Translations under genes and position numbers: made by a program
Assembly (NCBI RefSeq): GCF_004363955.1
Contig: NZ_SNZR01000013.1
Coordinates: forward strand, 744,001-808,000
DNA: 64,000 nt
Direction: 5' to 3'
Source: Enterovirga rhinocerotis
GTDB taxonomy: Bacteria > Pseudomonadota > Alphaproteobacteria > Rhizobiales > Beijerinckiaceae
Shown: positions 27,236 to 36,467 of the stretch, piece by piece
Position numbering within the stretch: position 1 is the stretch's first letter
How the letters are laid out: each line of letters opens with the position of its first letter
The notes under the pieces: generated by a model
What the model was told of the DNA's origin: nothing
Databases searched by the model: none
The model's input: the letters and a program-made list of their open reading frames with translations, nothing else

Positions 27236-27766
27236 GCCGAAGCGCCAGGGCTTGCAGCGAACGTATGAAGGGCGCGCGTATCGGGAGGCGCTTGGGCGCC
27301 TCCGCCGCTTCCGCGGAACGATGACAGCTAGGCCGCCAAGCCCTCTGCCTCATCCCTCGATCTTCTCGAGTTGCGCCGCGACCTGCCCGCGCTCGACGAG
27401 TTGCGCGCGATCCCGAGTTGGATGGCGTGGCGGTTGAGTGATGTCGCACATCGCTTTTCGGCTTGGATGCCGACGCCGGCAGTATCAATCCATTCGAATG
27501 GGTCCGTCCGGCAAGATCGCGGACTCCTCGATCCGGGAAAGCTTCACGAGCCGATCGGACGGCCCGCCATCGCCAAGCTGATCGAAGCCGGTCGTATTGG
27601 GATCCACGATGGTGCTTCTCCGTCGGCTCCGCCCCTCAGACGAATGCGCCGATCGAGCGCGCTTGGCGGAGCACGAAGCAGAACGTCTCGCACCCCCTTA
27701 CCGTCACCATGGCCGGGCCGGAGCCGCGAGGCGGAACCGACCCTGCCAAACCCTCTACCTAGGCGC
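27236..27766. other. Intergenic region between convergent operons, no supported gene
   Basis: About 530 bp lie between the dehydrogenase and prpB stop codons. Codon use of the short open frames does not resemble neighbours and frames are broken by stops, so this may be decayed coding sequence, but no family could be recognised. No convincing bidirectional terminator was seen. Confidence 0.45.
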
Positions 27767-28696
27767 CTACGGCCTCTCGTGTTGCGGCAGGCCCTGAGGC
27801 ACGATCGTCTGGACGATCGAAGCATCCAGCATTTCGAAATCGTGGAGGCCGATCGTCTCGTAGAGTTCGGCCCGGGTCTGCATGGCGTCGACCTGGTTGT
27901 GGGTGCCGCCGTCGCGGGCGATGGCGGCGTATAGCTCCGCCTGGGCGCGATTGGCCACTCGGAGCGAGGAGACCGGCCAGATCACCATGCGATAGCCCAT
28001 CGCCTCGAACTCGGCCGCCGAGAAGAACGGCGTCCGGCCGAACTCGGTCATGTTGGCGAGAAGCGGCACGCCCGGCAGGCGTTCGGCGAAGGCCCGGAAC
28101 ATCTCGGCCGTGTTCAGCGCCTCGGGGAAGATCGCGTCGGCGCCCGCCTCCAGATACAGCTTCGCGCGGGCGACGGCTCCGTCGAGGCCTTCGCTCGCCG
28201 CGGCATCCGTCCGCGCGATCAGATAGAGGTGGCGGCGGGCCTTCGCCGCGGCGGCGACCTTGGCGGCCATGTCCCGCGCATCGGCGAGCTTCTTGTCGTT
28301 CAGGTGTCCGCACTTCTTCGGCAGGATCTGGTCTTCGATATGCAGGGCCGCCGCACCCGCATCCTCGAAGGTCCTGACGGTGTGCATCACGTTCAGGACC
28401 TCGCCGTAGCCGGTATCGGCATCGACCAGCACAGGCAGGCGGCTCGCCCGGGCGACCTGGCGGATGAAGAAGGAAACCTCGTCCATCGTGATCACGCCGA
28501 GATCGGGCAATCCCATGGATGCCGTCATGGCCGCGCCCGAGAGATAGAGCGCCTCGAACCCCGCCCGGCGGGCCTGCATGGCGGCCATGCCGTTATGGGC
28601 GCCGGGAAGCTGCAGGATGGCGGGGCGCGCGAGGAGAGCGCGAAAGCGCTCACCTGCGGGTCTGTCGGGCAGGTCGGAGCCGACGAGATAGGGCAT
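27767..28696 (-). CDS. prpB: 2-methylisocitrate lyase
   Basis: This enzyme of the isocitrate lyase/PEP mutase superfamily, 309 aa, cleaves 2-methylisocitrate to pyruvate and succinate, the last step of the methylcitrate cycle for propionyl-CoA. The catalytic cysteine motif KKCGHL, the metal-binding stretch VDADTGYGE and IARTDA are all present. The start at 28696 has GAGG 6 to 9 nt upstream. It is the last gene of the thioesterase-prpD-prpC-prpB operon and starts 8 nt after prpC. Confidence 0.94.
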   Translation of the reverse strand: MPYLVGSDLPDRPAGERFRALLARPAILQLPGAHNGMAAMQARRAGFEALYLSGAAMTASMGLPDLGVITMDEVSFFIRQVARASRLPVLVDADTGYGEVLNVMHTVRTFEDAGAAALHIEDQILPKKCGHLNDKKLADARDMAAKVAAAAKARRHLYLIARTDAAASEGLDGAVARAKLYLEAGADAIFPEALNTAEMFRAFAERLPGVPLLANMTEFGRTPFFSAAEFEAMGYRMVIWPVSSLRVANRAQAELYAAIARDGGTHNQVDAMQTRAELYETIGLHDFEMLDASIVQTIVPQGLPQHERP

Positions 28697-28704
28697 GGTT
28701 TTCC

Positions 28705-29874
28705 TCAGGAGGCGTGGAGGGCGGCGCGGTCGCGCGCGGCGAGCGGGACGAAGGCGCGCTTCTCGGGCCCGGTATAGTTCGCGGACGGCCGGATGATCTT
28801 GTTGTCCTGGCGCTGCTCCATCACATGCGCGCACCAGCCGGAGGTCCGCGCGATGACGAAGAGCGGCGTGAACATCGCCGTCGGCACGCCCATCAGGTGG
28901 TAGGAGACGGCGCTGAACCAATCGAGATTGGCGAACATGCGCTTGGTCTCGTCCATCACGGTCTCGATCCGGTCGGCGATCGTGAAGAGACGGGGCGAGC
29001 GCGCCTCTTCGGACAGGCGGCGGGCGACATCCTTGATCACGCGGTTGCGCGGATCGGCGATGGTGTAGACGGGATGGCCGAAGCCGATCACGACCTCTCG
29101 GTCCGCCACCCGCCGGCGGATATCGGCCTCCGCCTCGTCGGGACCCGCGTAGCGGTTCTGAATCTCGAAGGCGACCTCGTTGGCTCCGCCATGTTTCGGC
29201 CCGCGCAAGGCGCCGATGGCGCCCGTCACGGCCGAGTACATGTCCGCGCCCGTCCCGGCGATCGAGCGGGCGGTGAAGGTCGAGGCGTTGAACTCGTGCT
29301 CGGCGTAGAGGATCAGCGAGGTGTGCATCGCGCGCACATGCGAATCCGGCGCCGGTCGGCCGTGCAACAGATGGAGGAAGTGGCCCCCGATCGTGTCGTC
29401 GTCCGTCTCGACCTCGATGCTGCGGCCGTGATGCGCGTAGTGGTGCCAGTAGAGCAGCATCGAGCCGAGGCTCGCCATCAGCCGGTCCCCGATCTCGCGC
29501 GCGCCCGCCGGGTTGTGATCATGCGTCTCGGGCAACACGCAGCCCAGCGCCGAGACGCCCGAGCGCATCACGTCCATCGGATGGGCGGCGGCGGGGATCG
29601 TCTCGAGGGTCCGCTTCACCGCGGCGGGCAGACCGCGGAGGGAGCGCAGCTTGGTCTTATAGGCGGCAAGCTGCGCCTCGCCCGGGAGCGAGCCGTGCAC
29701 GAGAAGATGGGCGATCTCCTCGAACGTGCAGGTCTCGGCGATGTCGAGGATGTCGTAGCCGCGATAATGCAGGTCGTTGCCGCTGCGACCCACGGTGCAG
29801 AGCGCCGTATTGCCGGCGGCGATCCCTGACAGCGCGACGGACTTCTTCGGAGCCGGCTTGTGCTCTCGGGTCAT
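28705..29874 (-). CDS. prpC: 2-methylcitrate synthase
   Basis: This is a citrate-synthase-family enzyme of 389 aa condensing propionyl-CoA with oxaloacetate. Active-site regions are EHEFNASTF and GFGHPVY, and the N-terminal [20 protein letters not shown] is typical of PrpC rather than of GltA, as is the shorter length. Its start overlaps the prpD stop (29871-29874). The surrounding prpB and prpD genes make the methylcitrate role secure. Confidence 0.95.
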   Translation of the reverse strand: MTREHKPAPKKSVALSGIAAGNTALCTVGRSGNDLHYRGYDILDIAETCTFEEIAHLLVHGSLPGEAQLAAYKTKLRSLRGLPAAVKRTLETIPAAAHPMDVMRSGVSALGCVLPETHDHNPAGAREIGDRLMASLGSMLLYWHHYAHHGRSIEVETDDDTIGGHFLHLLHGRPAPDSHVRAMHTSLILYAEHEFNASTFTARSIAGTGADMYSAVTGAIGALRGPKHGGANEVAFEIQNRYAGPDEAEADIRRRVADREVVIGFGHPVYTIADPRNRVIKDVARRLSEEARSPRLFTIADRIETVMDETKRMFANLDWFSAVSYHLMGVPTAMFTPLFVIARTSGWCAHVMEQRQDNKIIRPSANYTGPEKRAFVPLAARDRAALHAS

Positions 29875-31418
29875 GGCGCTCCTCCCTCGGTGGTGGCTGG
29901 TGCTTCGCCGTCATCGAAAATGCCGGTGCGGCCGGATGCCCGGAGCAGAGCCGGATCCACCGCGAAGGTCAGGCCGAAGAGGTCGTCGGCCTTGAGGGTC
30001 GGCAGACGATCGACCGTCCCGAGGAAGCGGTCCTGTTCGCTCGGCAGGACGATGCCTTCCGCCAGAGCCCGGAATTTCGCGACATATTGCGCACGCCCGA
30101 ACGGCCGCGCGCCGAGAGGATGGGCGTCGGCGAGGGCGATCTCGTCGTCGATCACCGATCCGTCGTCGAGCGTGACGACGACGCGGCCGCCGAAGGCCTT
30201 CTCGTTGGGATCGCGCGCATGGTAGCGGCGCGTCCACTCGGGATCCTCGACCGTCCGGATCTTGTTCCAGAGGGCGACCGTGTCGGGACGCCGGGCGCGT
30301 TCGGGCGCATAGGAGCGCTCATGGTGCCATGAACCGTCCTGCAGGGCGACGGCGAAGATGTACATGATCGAGTGGTCGAGCGTCTCCCGGCTCGCATTCG
30401 GGTCCATCTTCTGCGGGTCGTTGGCCCCGGTGCCGATGACGTAATGCGTGTGATGGCTCGTATGGATGAGGATGTCCCGCACGCGGCCGAGATCGTCGAT
30501 CCGGCGGCCGAGACGGCGGGCGAGGTCGATCAGGGCCTGGCTCTGGTACTCGGCGGAATGTTCCTTGGTGTAAGTGTCGAGGATGGCGCGCTTCGGCTCG
30601 CCGGCTGCCGGAAGCGGCACGCGATAGCGCGCCTCCGGCCCACCCAGCAGCCAGGCGATGAAGCCGTCCTCGCCCTCGTAGGCCGGCGAAGGCGCTCCCT
30701 CTCCCCGCATGACGCGATCGGTCATCTCGATCGCCATCTTGCCGGCGAAGGCGGGCGCATAGGCCTTCCAGCTCGAGATCTCGCCCTTGCGCGATTGCCG
30801 CGTCGTCGTCGTGACGTGGAGCGCGCCCTGGACCGCCTGGTAGATGGTCTCGGACGGCAGGCCGAGCAGCGCGCCGATGCCGGCGGCCGCCGAGGGGCCG
30901 AGATGGGCGATATGGTCGATCTTGTGTTCGTGCAGGCAGATGCCCTTCACGAGATCGACATGGATTTCGTAGGCCGCCGCGAGGCCGCGCACGAGATCCG
31001 CGCCGCTCCGTCCGCAATGCTGGGCGACGGCGAGGACGGGCGGGATGTTGTCGCCCGGATGCGAGTAATCGGCTGCGAGGAACGTGTCGTGGAAGTCGAG
31101 TTCGCGCACCGCGACCCCGTTTGCCCAGGCCGCCCATTCCGGCGAGATCCGGCGATGGGGCGACAGCCCGAACACCGTCGCGCCCTTCGCCGCGGCCTTG
31201 TGGGCCAAGGCCTGGCTCCTGGCGCTCGCGACCGGTCGGCGGGCGAGCGAGGCGGCCGCGACGGCCGCGTTGTCGATGATGCGGTTGCCGATCATCTCGG
31301 CGACGTCGGTCTCGACGCTCACCGGATCGGCCGCGACGGCCGCGATCTTCCAGGCGAGTTGATCCTCGCGGGCCAGCTTCTCGGCCGACTTGTAGCTTCG
31401 CACGTCGTGCAGCGTCAC
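29871..31418 (-). CDS. prpD: 2-methylcitrate dehydratase (MmgE/PrpD family)
   Basis: This is a 515-aa cytoplasmic enzyme dehydrating 2-methylcitrate to 2-methylaconitate. The family pattern includes [18 protein letters not shown] and [19 protein letters not shown]. It lies between the acyl-CoA thioesterase gene (22-nt gap) and prpC (4-nt overlap). A separate AcnD/PrpF route is not needed when PrpD is present; none is seen in the window. Confidence 0.95.
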   Translation of the reverse strand: MTLHDVRSYKSAEKLAREDQLAWKIAAVAADPVSVETDVAEMIGNRIIDNAAVAAASLARRPVASARSQALAHKAAAKGATVFGLSPHRRISPEWAAWANGVAVRELDFHDTFLAADYSHPGDNIPPVLAVAQHCGRSGADLVRGLAAAYEIHVDLVKGICLHEHKIDHIAHLGPSAAAGIGALLGLPSETIYQAVQGALHVTTTTRQSRKGEISSWKAYAPAFAGKMAIEMTDRVMRGEGAPSPAYEGEDGFIAWLLGGPEARYRVPLPAAGEPKRAILDTYTKEHSAEYQSQALIDLARRLGRRIDDLGRVRDILIHTSHHTHYVIGTGANDPQKMDPNASRETLDHSIMYIFAVALQDGSWHHERSYAPERARRPDTVALWNKIRTVEDPEWTRRYHARDPNEKAFGGRVVVTLDDGSVIDDEIALADAHPLGARPFGRAQYVAKFRALAEGIVLPSEQDRFLGTVDRLPTLKADDLFGLTFAVDPALLRASGRTGIFDDGEAPATTEGGAP

Positions 31419-31440
31419 GGTTCGATCCTTGGGCAGCGTT

Positions 31441-31857
31441 TCAGGGAGTGATGGGTCTCGGGCGCCCCGCCTCGTCGACGGCGACCATCTCGAAGGAGCC
31501 CCGCATGGCCACCTGCACGTCGCCGGTCGCGTCGACGTCGGTGGTCCCCTCGACCTCGACGCTCATCGACGAGCGGCCGATCCGCGTCACACGGGCGTGG
31601 TACTCGACGATCTCGCCCACGCGGACGGGGCGGACGAACTCGACCCGCTCGGAGGCGGCGAGGACGATCGACGGCCCGGCCCGGCGGCTTGCGGCGACGA
31701 AGGCCGTCTTCGCCATCAGGGCGAGCGCGGCTCCTCCGAACAGCGTCCCGTGATGGTTCGCTCCGCCGGGGAAGACGATCTCGACCAGTCGAGCATCGCA
31801 GCGTCCGGCCGGTTCACGGTCGGAATCGGGGAGCGCAACGGGTGAGGGACTTGCCAT
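31441..31857 (-). CDS. Acyl-CoA thioesterase, hot-dog fold
   Basis: This is a 138-aa single hot-dog-domain thioesterase of the YciA/cytosolic acyl-CoA hydrolase type. The motif [20 protein letters not shown], with the conserved Asn-His and Gly-rich helix start, is characteristic. It is the first gene of the prp operon, so it probably releases CoA from propionyl-CoA or related short-chain acyl-CoA when these build up; the operon role is inference, the family is clear. It is divergent from the PrpR/ScfR regulator, sharing the 99-bp promoter region with the TTTGCAAA repeats. Confidence 0.88.
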   Translation of the reverse strand: MASPSPVALPDSDREPAGRCDARLVEIVFPGGANHHGTLFGGAALALMAKTAFVAASRRAGPSIVLAASERVEFVRPVRVGEIVEYHARVTRIGRSSMSVEVEGTTDVDATGDVQVAMRGSFEMVAVDEAGRPRPITP

Positions 31858-31933
31858 GTCTTCGCAATACGCACATCCTTGATCCGCGATGAAGAACTGA
31901 AAGTGCGAGGAAATGCGAAGCCGACTCGCCGGT

Positions 31934-31950
31934 TTTGCAAACTTTGCAAA
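31934..31950. promoter_or_regulatory. Tandem TTTGCAAA operator of the methylcitrate regulon
   Basis: TTTGCAAA-C-TTTGCAAA, two palindromic octamers in direct tandem, lies 6 nt before the regulator start and between the divergent prp operon and regulator. It matches the core of the RamB/ScfR-type binding motif (AACTTTGCAAA), so it is probably the site for autoregulation and prp control. Confidence 0.7.
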
Positions 31951-31956
31951 GATGCG

Positions 31957-33369
31957 ATGAAGACCTTTGCCGGAATCAGATTGAGACGGCTGCGCGAGGA
32001 GCGACACCTCACCCAGGCCGTGCTCGCGAAGACGATCGGGATCTCGCCGAGCTATCTCAACCAGCTCGAGAAGAACCAGCGCCCCCTCACCGTGGCCGTC
32101 CTCCTGAAGCTGACATCGGCTCTCGGGGTCGATGCCCAGCTCTTTTCCGACGACGACGAGGCGCGCATGCTCTCGGCCCTGCGCGACGTCGTCGCCGACA
32201 TGGCGCCGGAGATCCAGATCGCGACGGCCGAACTCCGCGAGATCGCGACCCAGATGCCGGCCGTCGGCAGGCTGATCCAGTCGCTCCATTCGCGCTATCG
32301 CGGCGCGGTCGAACAGGCCGATGCCCTCTCCGCCGGCCTGGGCGAGGATCGGCAGGCGGCGGGATTCCGGCCGACGCCTTTCGAAGAGGTACGCGACGTC
32401 TTCGCCGCGCATCGCAACCACTTTCCGACGCTCGACGAGGCTGCCGAAGCCATCGGGCAGGGCTGGCTGAGCCCGGAGCGCTCGGTGGCGGGATTGCGCG
32501 AGCGCCTGTCCTCTCGCCACGGCATCCGCATCGTGTCCTGGGAGGGTGAGGAGCCTACCGCGCTCCGGGCCTTCGAGCCCGCGAGCCGCGTCCTGCGCCT
32601 GTCCGCGCGCCTCAGGCCCGGCCAGCAGGCCTTCCAACTCGCGACCCAACTCGCCTTCCTCGAGATGGCCGACGAACTGGACCGGCTCGTCGGCGAGGCG
32701 CGGCTCACCTCGGAGGAATCACGCAAGCTGCTGCGCGTCGGGCTCGCGAACTACTTTGCCGGCGCCCTGATCCTTCCCTACGGACCGTTTCTGGCTGCCG
32801 CCGAGGCGCAGCGATACGATATCGAGGCACTCTCGGCCGGGTTCGGGCACGGCTTCGAGACCATCTGCCATCGGCTGAGCACGCTGCAGCGGCCGGGCGC
32901 CCGGGGCGTGCCGTTCTTCTTCATCCGGGTCGACCGGGCGGGGAACATCTCCAAGCGCCAATCGGCGACGGACTTCCACTTCTCGCGCGTCGGGGGCACA
33001 TGCCCGCTCTGGAACGTCTACGGCGCCTTCGAGCTCCCCGGGCGGATCCTGACCCAACTCGCGGCGATGCCGGACGGCCGGACCTATCTGTGGCTGGCCC
33101 GCACCGTCTCGCGGAGCGGCGGCGGCTACGGCCGCACGGGGCGGACCTTCGCCATCGGCCTCGGCTGCGACGTCCAGCACGCCGAGCGTCTGGTCTATTC
33201 GCGTGGGCTCGACCTCGTGGAGCGCCATGCCGCGACGCCCATCGGCATGGGCTGCAAGATCTGCGAGAGGCCGGGCTGCGCCCAACGTGCCTTCCCGGCA
33301 GTGGGCCGGCCCCTGATCATCGACGAGCAGATCGGCGGGCTAGCGCCTTATGCGGCCCATCCCGTGTGA
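31957..33369 (+). CDS. Short-chain fatty-acyl regulator, PrpR/ScfR (RamB-like) family
   Basis: This is a 470-aa regulator with an N-terminal XRE helix-turn-helix (LRRLREERHLTQAVLAKTIG, SYLNQLEKNQRPL), a central ImmA/IrrE-like region and a C-terminal DUF2083 domain with cysteines in GMGCKICERPGCAQRAFP. Relatives control propionate and acetate genes and bind TTTGCAAA-like sites, one pair of which lies just upstream. The start at 31957 was preferred because upstream codons overlap the operator. It is divergent from the thioesterase-prpDCB operon and most likely regulates it in response to propionyl-CoA or methylcitrate. Confidence 0.92.
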   Translation: MKTFAGIRLRRLREERHLTQAVLAKTIGISPSYLNQLEKNQRPLTVAVLLKLTSALGVDAQLFSDDDEARMLSALRDVVADMAPEIQIATAELREIATQMPAVGRLIQSLHSRYRGAVEQADALSAGLGEDRQAAGFRPTPFEEVRDVFAAHRNHFPTLDEAAEAIGQGWLSPERSVAGLRERLSSRHGIRIVSWEGEEPTALRAFEPASRVLRLSARLRPGQQAFQLATQLAFLEMADELDRLVGEARLTSEESRKLLRVGLANYFAGALILPYGPFLAAAEAQRYDIEALSAGFGHGFETICHRLSTLQRPGARGVPFFFIRVDRAGNISKRQSATDFHFSRVGGTCPLWNVYGAFELPGRILTQLAAMPDGRTYLWLARTVSRSGGGYGRTGRTFAIGLGCDVQHAERLVYSRGLDLVERHAATPIGMGCKICERPGCAQRAFPAVGRPLIIDEQIGGLAPYAAHPV

Positions 33370-33611
33370 ACCGCTCCGCCACCGGGACTGTCTACGCGAT
33401 TTCGAGAACCGCCCTTGAGGAGACGCAACAGCGTACGGGGTCTAATTCCCCTGCTCAGCCGGGCTCGCGCGTCGGCAAGTCTTCCCAAGGGCGCAGGCCA
33501 GAGCAACTGCGCCCGACGACAGCGGCAAGGAGAGAGGTCGCCGGCGCCTCATCCGCAACTTCGGAGTCCGAAATCTCAGGGGCCGATGCTTTGGCACCAG
33601 CTAAGGCTTGG

Positions 33612-33711
33612 ATGCCCCTTGGCGAAGCGGCGTCACCTGATGGACGATTGGGCACGCTTCGTCGCGTCAGTGAGCGCCGCGGCGTCCAGGAAGGCGACCA
33701 AGTCGTCGTGA
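33612..33711 (+). pseudogene. Integrase C-terminal remnant (outside the left att site)
   Basis: This encodes only the tail of a tyrosine recombinase (LAKRRHLMDDWARFV) before a stop at 33709-33711. Nearly the same nucleotide sequence occurs at about 54085-54130 in the other integrase remnant. The rest of the gene is missing; sequence from 33370 to 33610 shows no other supported coding region. It is left over from an older element at the same tRNA-Pro site. Confidence 0.7.
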
Positions 33712-33851
33712 CGGATCACGGTCGCGCCGCCGATCTTGCGGGCGGCGACCGCGCCTTGAGCGATCAGTTCCCACATTGTCGACTTGCTGACGCCGATGGC
33801 TGCCGCTGCTTCCTCGACTCGGTCGGCGAGCGGAGCAATCTGGGTGGACAT
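33633..33851 (-). CDS. Small helix-turn-helix protein (AlpA/excisionase-like)
   Basis: This is a 72-aa DNA-binding protein of the HTH_17 excisionase class: EEAAAAIGVSKSTMWELIAQ (recognition helices), then a wing with KIGGATVIRHDDLVAFLD. It overlaps, on the opposite strand, the integrase tail remnant, an arrangement also seen in decayed form at 54104-54175. Such proteins act as excisionases or as activators of the integrase gene. As its integrase is broken, it is probably a stranded survivor of an older element and may or may not be expressed. Confidence 0.7.
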   Translation of the reverse strand: MSTQIAPLADRVEEAAAAIGVSKSTMWELIAQGAVAARKIGGATVIRHDDLVAFLDAAALTDATKRAQSSIR

Positions 33852-34088
33852 CGTTCGGACGCTTCGAGCTCGAGAAGGATTTGCCGGTAGCGTCAGCCAA
33901 CCGTGGCCCGGGCCGCGTCAACGCCGCGCGTTCGGGTTCGATCAGGAGATGGCTCGCGCGCGTCTACGGGCACCGCCATCCGTCGTTCCGGGAGGAGGCC
34001 GCGAGGAAAACCAGTAAGACATCCAACCGGTCCGCAACCCGGTCCAGCGCGTGACGTCGAATTCTGTAAGATGCTGATCTAACTCGGG

Positions 34089-34108
34089 AAAATTGGTCGG
34101 AGTGATAG
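34089..34108. other. attL, left 20-bp direct repeat
   Basis: AAAATTGGTCGGAGTGATAG, identical to 54375-54394. The last 15 nt are the 3' end of tRNA-Pro(CGG) including CCA. At this copy the homology stops at once, as expected for a fragment of the tRNA end carried by the element or left after integration. Confidence 0.85.
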
Positions 34109-34240
34109 TCCGACAAAACGTGATCTCACGCTGCTTCATTCGATCTCGCATTGTCTCTGTAAACCATTGATTTGTCATACATAAAGCTACGTTTAAGCCG
34201 TGTCACACGTTTCGTCAGGTTGCGCCTTGTCTCATGCCGA

Positions 34241-34281
34241 AAGTGGGGCCTATAGTGGGGATAGATCGATAGGCCCCACTT
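34241..34281. promoter_or_regulatory. Perfect 13-bp inverted repeat before the integrase gene
   Basis: AAGTGGGGCCTAT (34241-34253) and ATAGGCCCCACTT (34269-34281) are perfect inverted copies separated by 15 nt, ending 10 nt before the integrase start. The left arm with the following AGTGGGGA matches a copy near the right end (54304-54324). These are likely integrase arm-type binding sites or an autoregulatory operator. Confidence 0.6.
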
Positions 34282-34291
34282 AGAGACAGTC

Positions 34292-35533
34292 ATGGCGAGG
34301 GCGCGCAACAAGCTCAACACCAAGGTGGTCGCTGGCCTCGGCGCGGGCCGGCATTCCGATGGGGGCGGGCTGTATCTCGACCGTGATCGCTTCGGGCGGG
34401 CACGGTGGTTGTACTTCTTCGTTTGGAACGACAAGCGCCGAGAGATGGGGCTCGGTCCCTATCCGGTCGTGTCACTCGCCGCGGCCCGTAAGGCCCGAGA
34501 CGAGGCAGAGCGTTTGGTCCGCGAAGGCCGAGACCCGATCGCCGAGCGCGATAAGGCGCGGCAGGCGGCCCGCGCCGTCCCAACCTTCGGGGAGGTCGCT
34601 GACGCTCTGATCGAGGCCAAGAAGCCCGGTTGGCGGAACGCAAAGCATCAGGATCAGTGGAAGCAATCGCTCGAAGTCCTGGCGAAGGCGCTCCGCGACA
34701 AGCCCGTGAATACGATTGACACCGAGGCAGTCCTTTCAGTTCTGCGCCCGCACTGGTCGTCGAAGCCTGAGACGGCGAGCCGGCTGCGACAGCGCATCGA
34801 GGCCGTGCTGGATGCAGCGAAGGCGGCCGGCCACCGCGCAGGCGAGAACCCGGCCACATGGCGTGGGCACCTGTCGCACCTCCTTCCGCGGCCGTCGAAG
34901 GTCGAGAAGGGGCATCATCCGGCCATGGCGTACCAGGAGGTGCCGGACTTCGTCGGAAAGCTGCACGCTCACCAGGGGCGGTCGATCGCCGCGTTCGCGT
35001 TGGAGTTCCTGATCCTGACCGCGGCCCGTTCCGGCGAGGTCCGAGGCGCGACCTGGGACGAGATCGACCTGAAGGCGAATGTCTGGACCCTCTCGCCCGA
35101 GCGGATGAAGGCGGGGCGGACGCACCGTGTTCCGCTTTGTGACCGGGCTGTTACGATCCTCTCCGAGGTCAAGAAGGTGGGAAGCGGCGCGCAGGTCTTC
35201 CCCGGGCGCAGCGAGGGCGGGAAGCTGAGCCACCTGACGATGTCGAAGGTCATGGCTCGGCTCGGAGCCGAGGACGCGAGCCCGCACGGCTTCCGGAGCG
35301 CCTTTCGCGATTGGGCGGGGAACGAGACGGCCTTCCCGCGCGAGGTGGCCGAGGCGGCCCTCGCTCATGCGGTCGGCGATGAGACGGAGCGCGCCTATCG
35401 CCGCGGCGACGCGCTGGAAAAGCGCAGGGCGATGATGACGGCATGGGCCGCCTTCATCGAGCCCGCCAGCCCCGACAATGTCATTCCGCCGCGGCCCGCC
35501 GGCCGTGAGCATCAAGAATCAGGCGCCGCCTGA
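34292..35533 (+). CDS. Tyrosine-type site-specific integrase
   Basis: This is a 413-aa recombinase with an N-terminal DUF4102 arm-binding domain (SDGGGLYLDRDRFGRARWL), a central core-binding domain and a C-terminal catalytic domain. Catalytic residues visible are Arg 246 (TAARSGEVRG), His 332 and Arg 335 (HGFRSAFRDWAGNE), and Tyr 369 (ERAYRRGD). It is about 180 nt from attL, and P4-type integrases of this class target tRNA 3' ends, which agrees with insertion in tRNA-Pro. It appears intact, so the element may still move. Paralogous tails occur at 33612 and 53933. Confidence 0.95.
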   Translation: MARARNKLNTKVVAGLGAGRHSDGGGLYLDRDRFGRARWLYFFVWNDKRREMGLGPYPVVSLAAARKARDEAERLVREGRDPIAERDKARQAARAVPTFGEVADALIEAKKPGWRNAKHQDQWKQSLEVLAKALRDKPVNTIDTEAVLSVLRPHWSSKPETASRLRQRIEAVLDAAKAAGHRAGENPATWRGHLSHLLPRPSKVEKGHHPAMAYQEVPDFVGKLHAHQGRSIAAFALEFLILTAARSGEVRGATWDEIDLKANVWTLSPERMKAGRTHRVPLCDRAVTILSEVKKVGSGAQVFPGRSEGGKLSHLTMSKVMARLGAEDASPHGFRSAFRDWAGNETAFPREVAEAALAHAVGDETERAYRRGDALEKRRAMMTAWAAFIEPASPDNVIPPRPAGREHQESGAA

Positions 35534-35611
35534 ACCGCCGGATATGCGATCCAGCGGAAGCGGCCGACCGGGGTGGTTGCAACACCTCGATCGGCCTAAC
35601 CAAGAGAGAAA

Positions 35612-35968
35612 GTGACTTCACTCATGGCTAAGGTTCACAATACGGGAAAATCGTTTCTAAAGACTTCGGAAGCCGCTGAAACTCGATCGTGCTGCACGGT
35701 AGCTGCGCTCGTCAGGCTTCAACAATATGATTTCGGTCAAGGGCAGGCCGTCTTAAGCTTCGGAGACGGGCGCGAGGCGCGCATCCCATTGAGCGATATC
35801 GCGGTGCCCGGGGTGGTCGCGCCAGACCACGGGGCTCGGGTTCTCGTCGACGGCTCGATCGAGGGCAATGTGCTCCTCGCCACCGCGCAATGGGTTCTCG
35901 TCCAGCCGACCACGTCGGTCGTGCCGATGGCCGTCTCGCCGGGACGGGTAGCCTTCGCGGATCACTAA
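35612..35968 (+). CDS. Hypothetical protein of the element
   Basis: This is a 118-aa protein of unknown function. A segment FGDGREARIPLSDIAVPG recalls DUF2442-like small proteins but is too short for a firm call. There is no signal peptide or membrane segment. The GTG at 35612 was chosen because AGAGAG lies close upstream; an ATG at 35624 is an alternative with no good ribosome binding site. It lies alone between the integrase gene and a strong hairpin at 35976, so it may be a separate transcript. Confidence 0.55.
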   Translation: MTSLMAKVHNTGKSFLKTSEAAETRSCCTVAALVRLQQYDFGQGQAVLSFGDGREARIPLSDIAVPGVVAPDHGARVLVDGSIEGNVLLATAQWVLVQPTTSVVPMAVSPGRVAFADH

Positions 35969-35975
35969 ATCGCGC

Positions 35976-36005
35976 AAGCGCGTCGCCCTGACAGGCGACG
36001 CGCTT
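35976..36005. terminator. 12-bp perfect stem-loop after the hypothetical gene
   Basis: AAGCGCGTCGCC-CTGACA-GGCGACGCGCTT forms a perfect 12-bp stem with a 6-nt loop 7 nt beyond a stop codon. No T run follows, so it may be a terminator of weak type or an RNA-stabilising hairpin. Confidence 0.5.
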
Positions 36006-36072
36006 CTGCTCATGCCGGGGCACCTACCGAGCGAGCCTTGTAAATAAAATGTAATCCTTGGAAAAATGTAGT

Positions 36073-36086
36073 TAACGTGAACGTTA
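36073..36086. promoter_or_regulatory. Palindromic operator candidate TAACGT-GA-ACGTTA
   Basis: A perfect 6-bp-arm palindrome in a markedly AT-rich stretch (36040-36130) upstream of the AlpA-like gene at 36226. It is a plausible promoter and operator region for the replication operon; the regulator binding it is unknown. Confidence 0.4.
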
Positions 36087-36225
36087 GTATGAATATACCA
36101 AAAATTTAGCATAACAAGAACGGCAAAACACGACGATCCCTCTTGCGTCGAGATGAGAATCTTGGATACATAGTTTTCGTCCCCCACGGCAAAACTGAGC
36201 AGTCGGCCGCATTCGACCGCTCCCG

Positions 36226-36465
36226 ATGGGGATGCTCGTGTCTAGTCCAGTCCAGTCTACGGCGAGCCAGTTTGGCTCTTCGCCTACGCTCCCGCAGCGC
36301 GCCCTCCATTCTCTGGCGGAGGGGCAGGCCATTCTCGGCAATCCGAGCCGCGCCACGATCTATCGATGGGAGCGGCAGGGCCTCATTGAGCTTGTGCGCA
36401 TCGGGGGGCGGACGTTCATTCCCGCCCGAGAGATCGCGCGCCTCACCGCCGGGGAGGTCGCGTAG
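36226..36465 (+). CDS. AlpA-like helix-turn-helix protein
   Basis: This is a 79-aa small DNA-binding protein: ALHSLAEGQAILGNPSRATI (first helices) then YRWERQGLIELVRIGGRTFI (turn and wing), the HTH_17/AlpA pattern. In P4 and PICI satellites, AlpA activates integrase or replication genes. It is 2 nt ahead of the next gene and so heads the replication operon. An internal ATG at 36232 or later is possible; the functional domain lies in the last 55 residues. Confidence 0.8.
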   Translation: MGMLVSSPVQSTASQFGSSPTLPQRALHSLAEGQAILGNPSRATIYRWERQGLIELVRIGGRTFIPAREIARLTAGEVA

Positions 36466-36467
36466 TC

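Noticed and set aside
27236-27766. Several 60- to 190-codon frames between the second ABC operon and prpB
   Set aside because: All overlap one another, lack start signals and do not match neighbours in codon use; no gene can be supported.
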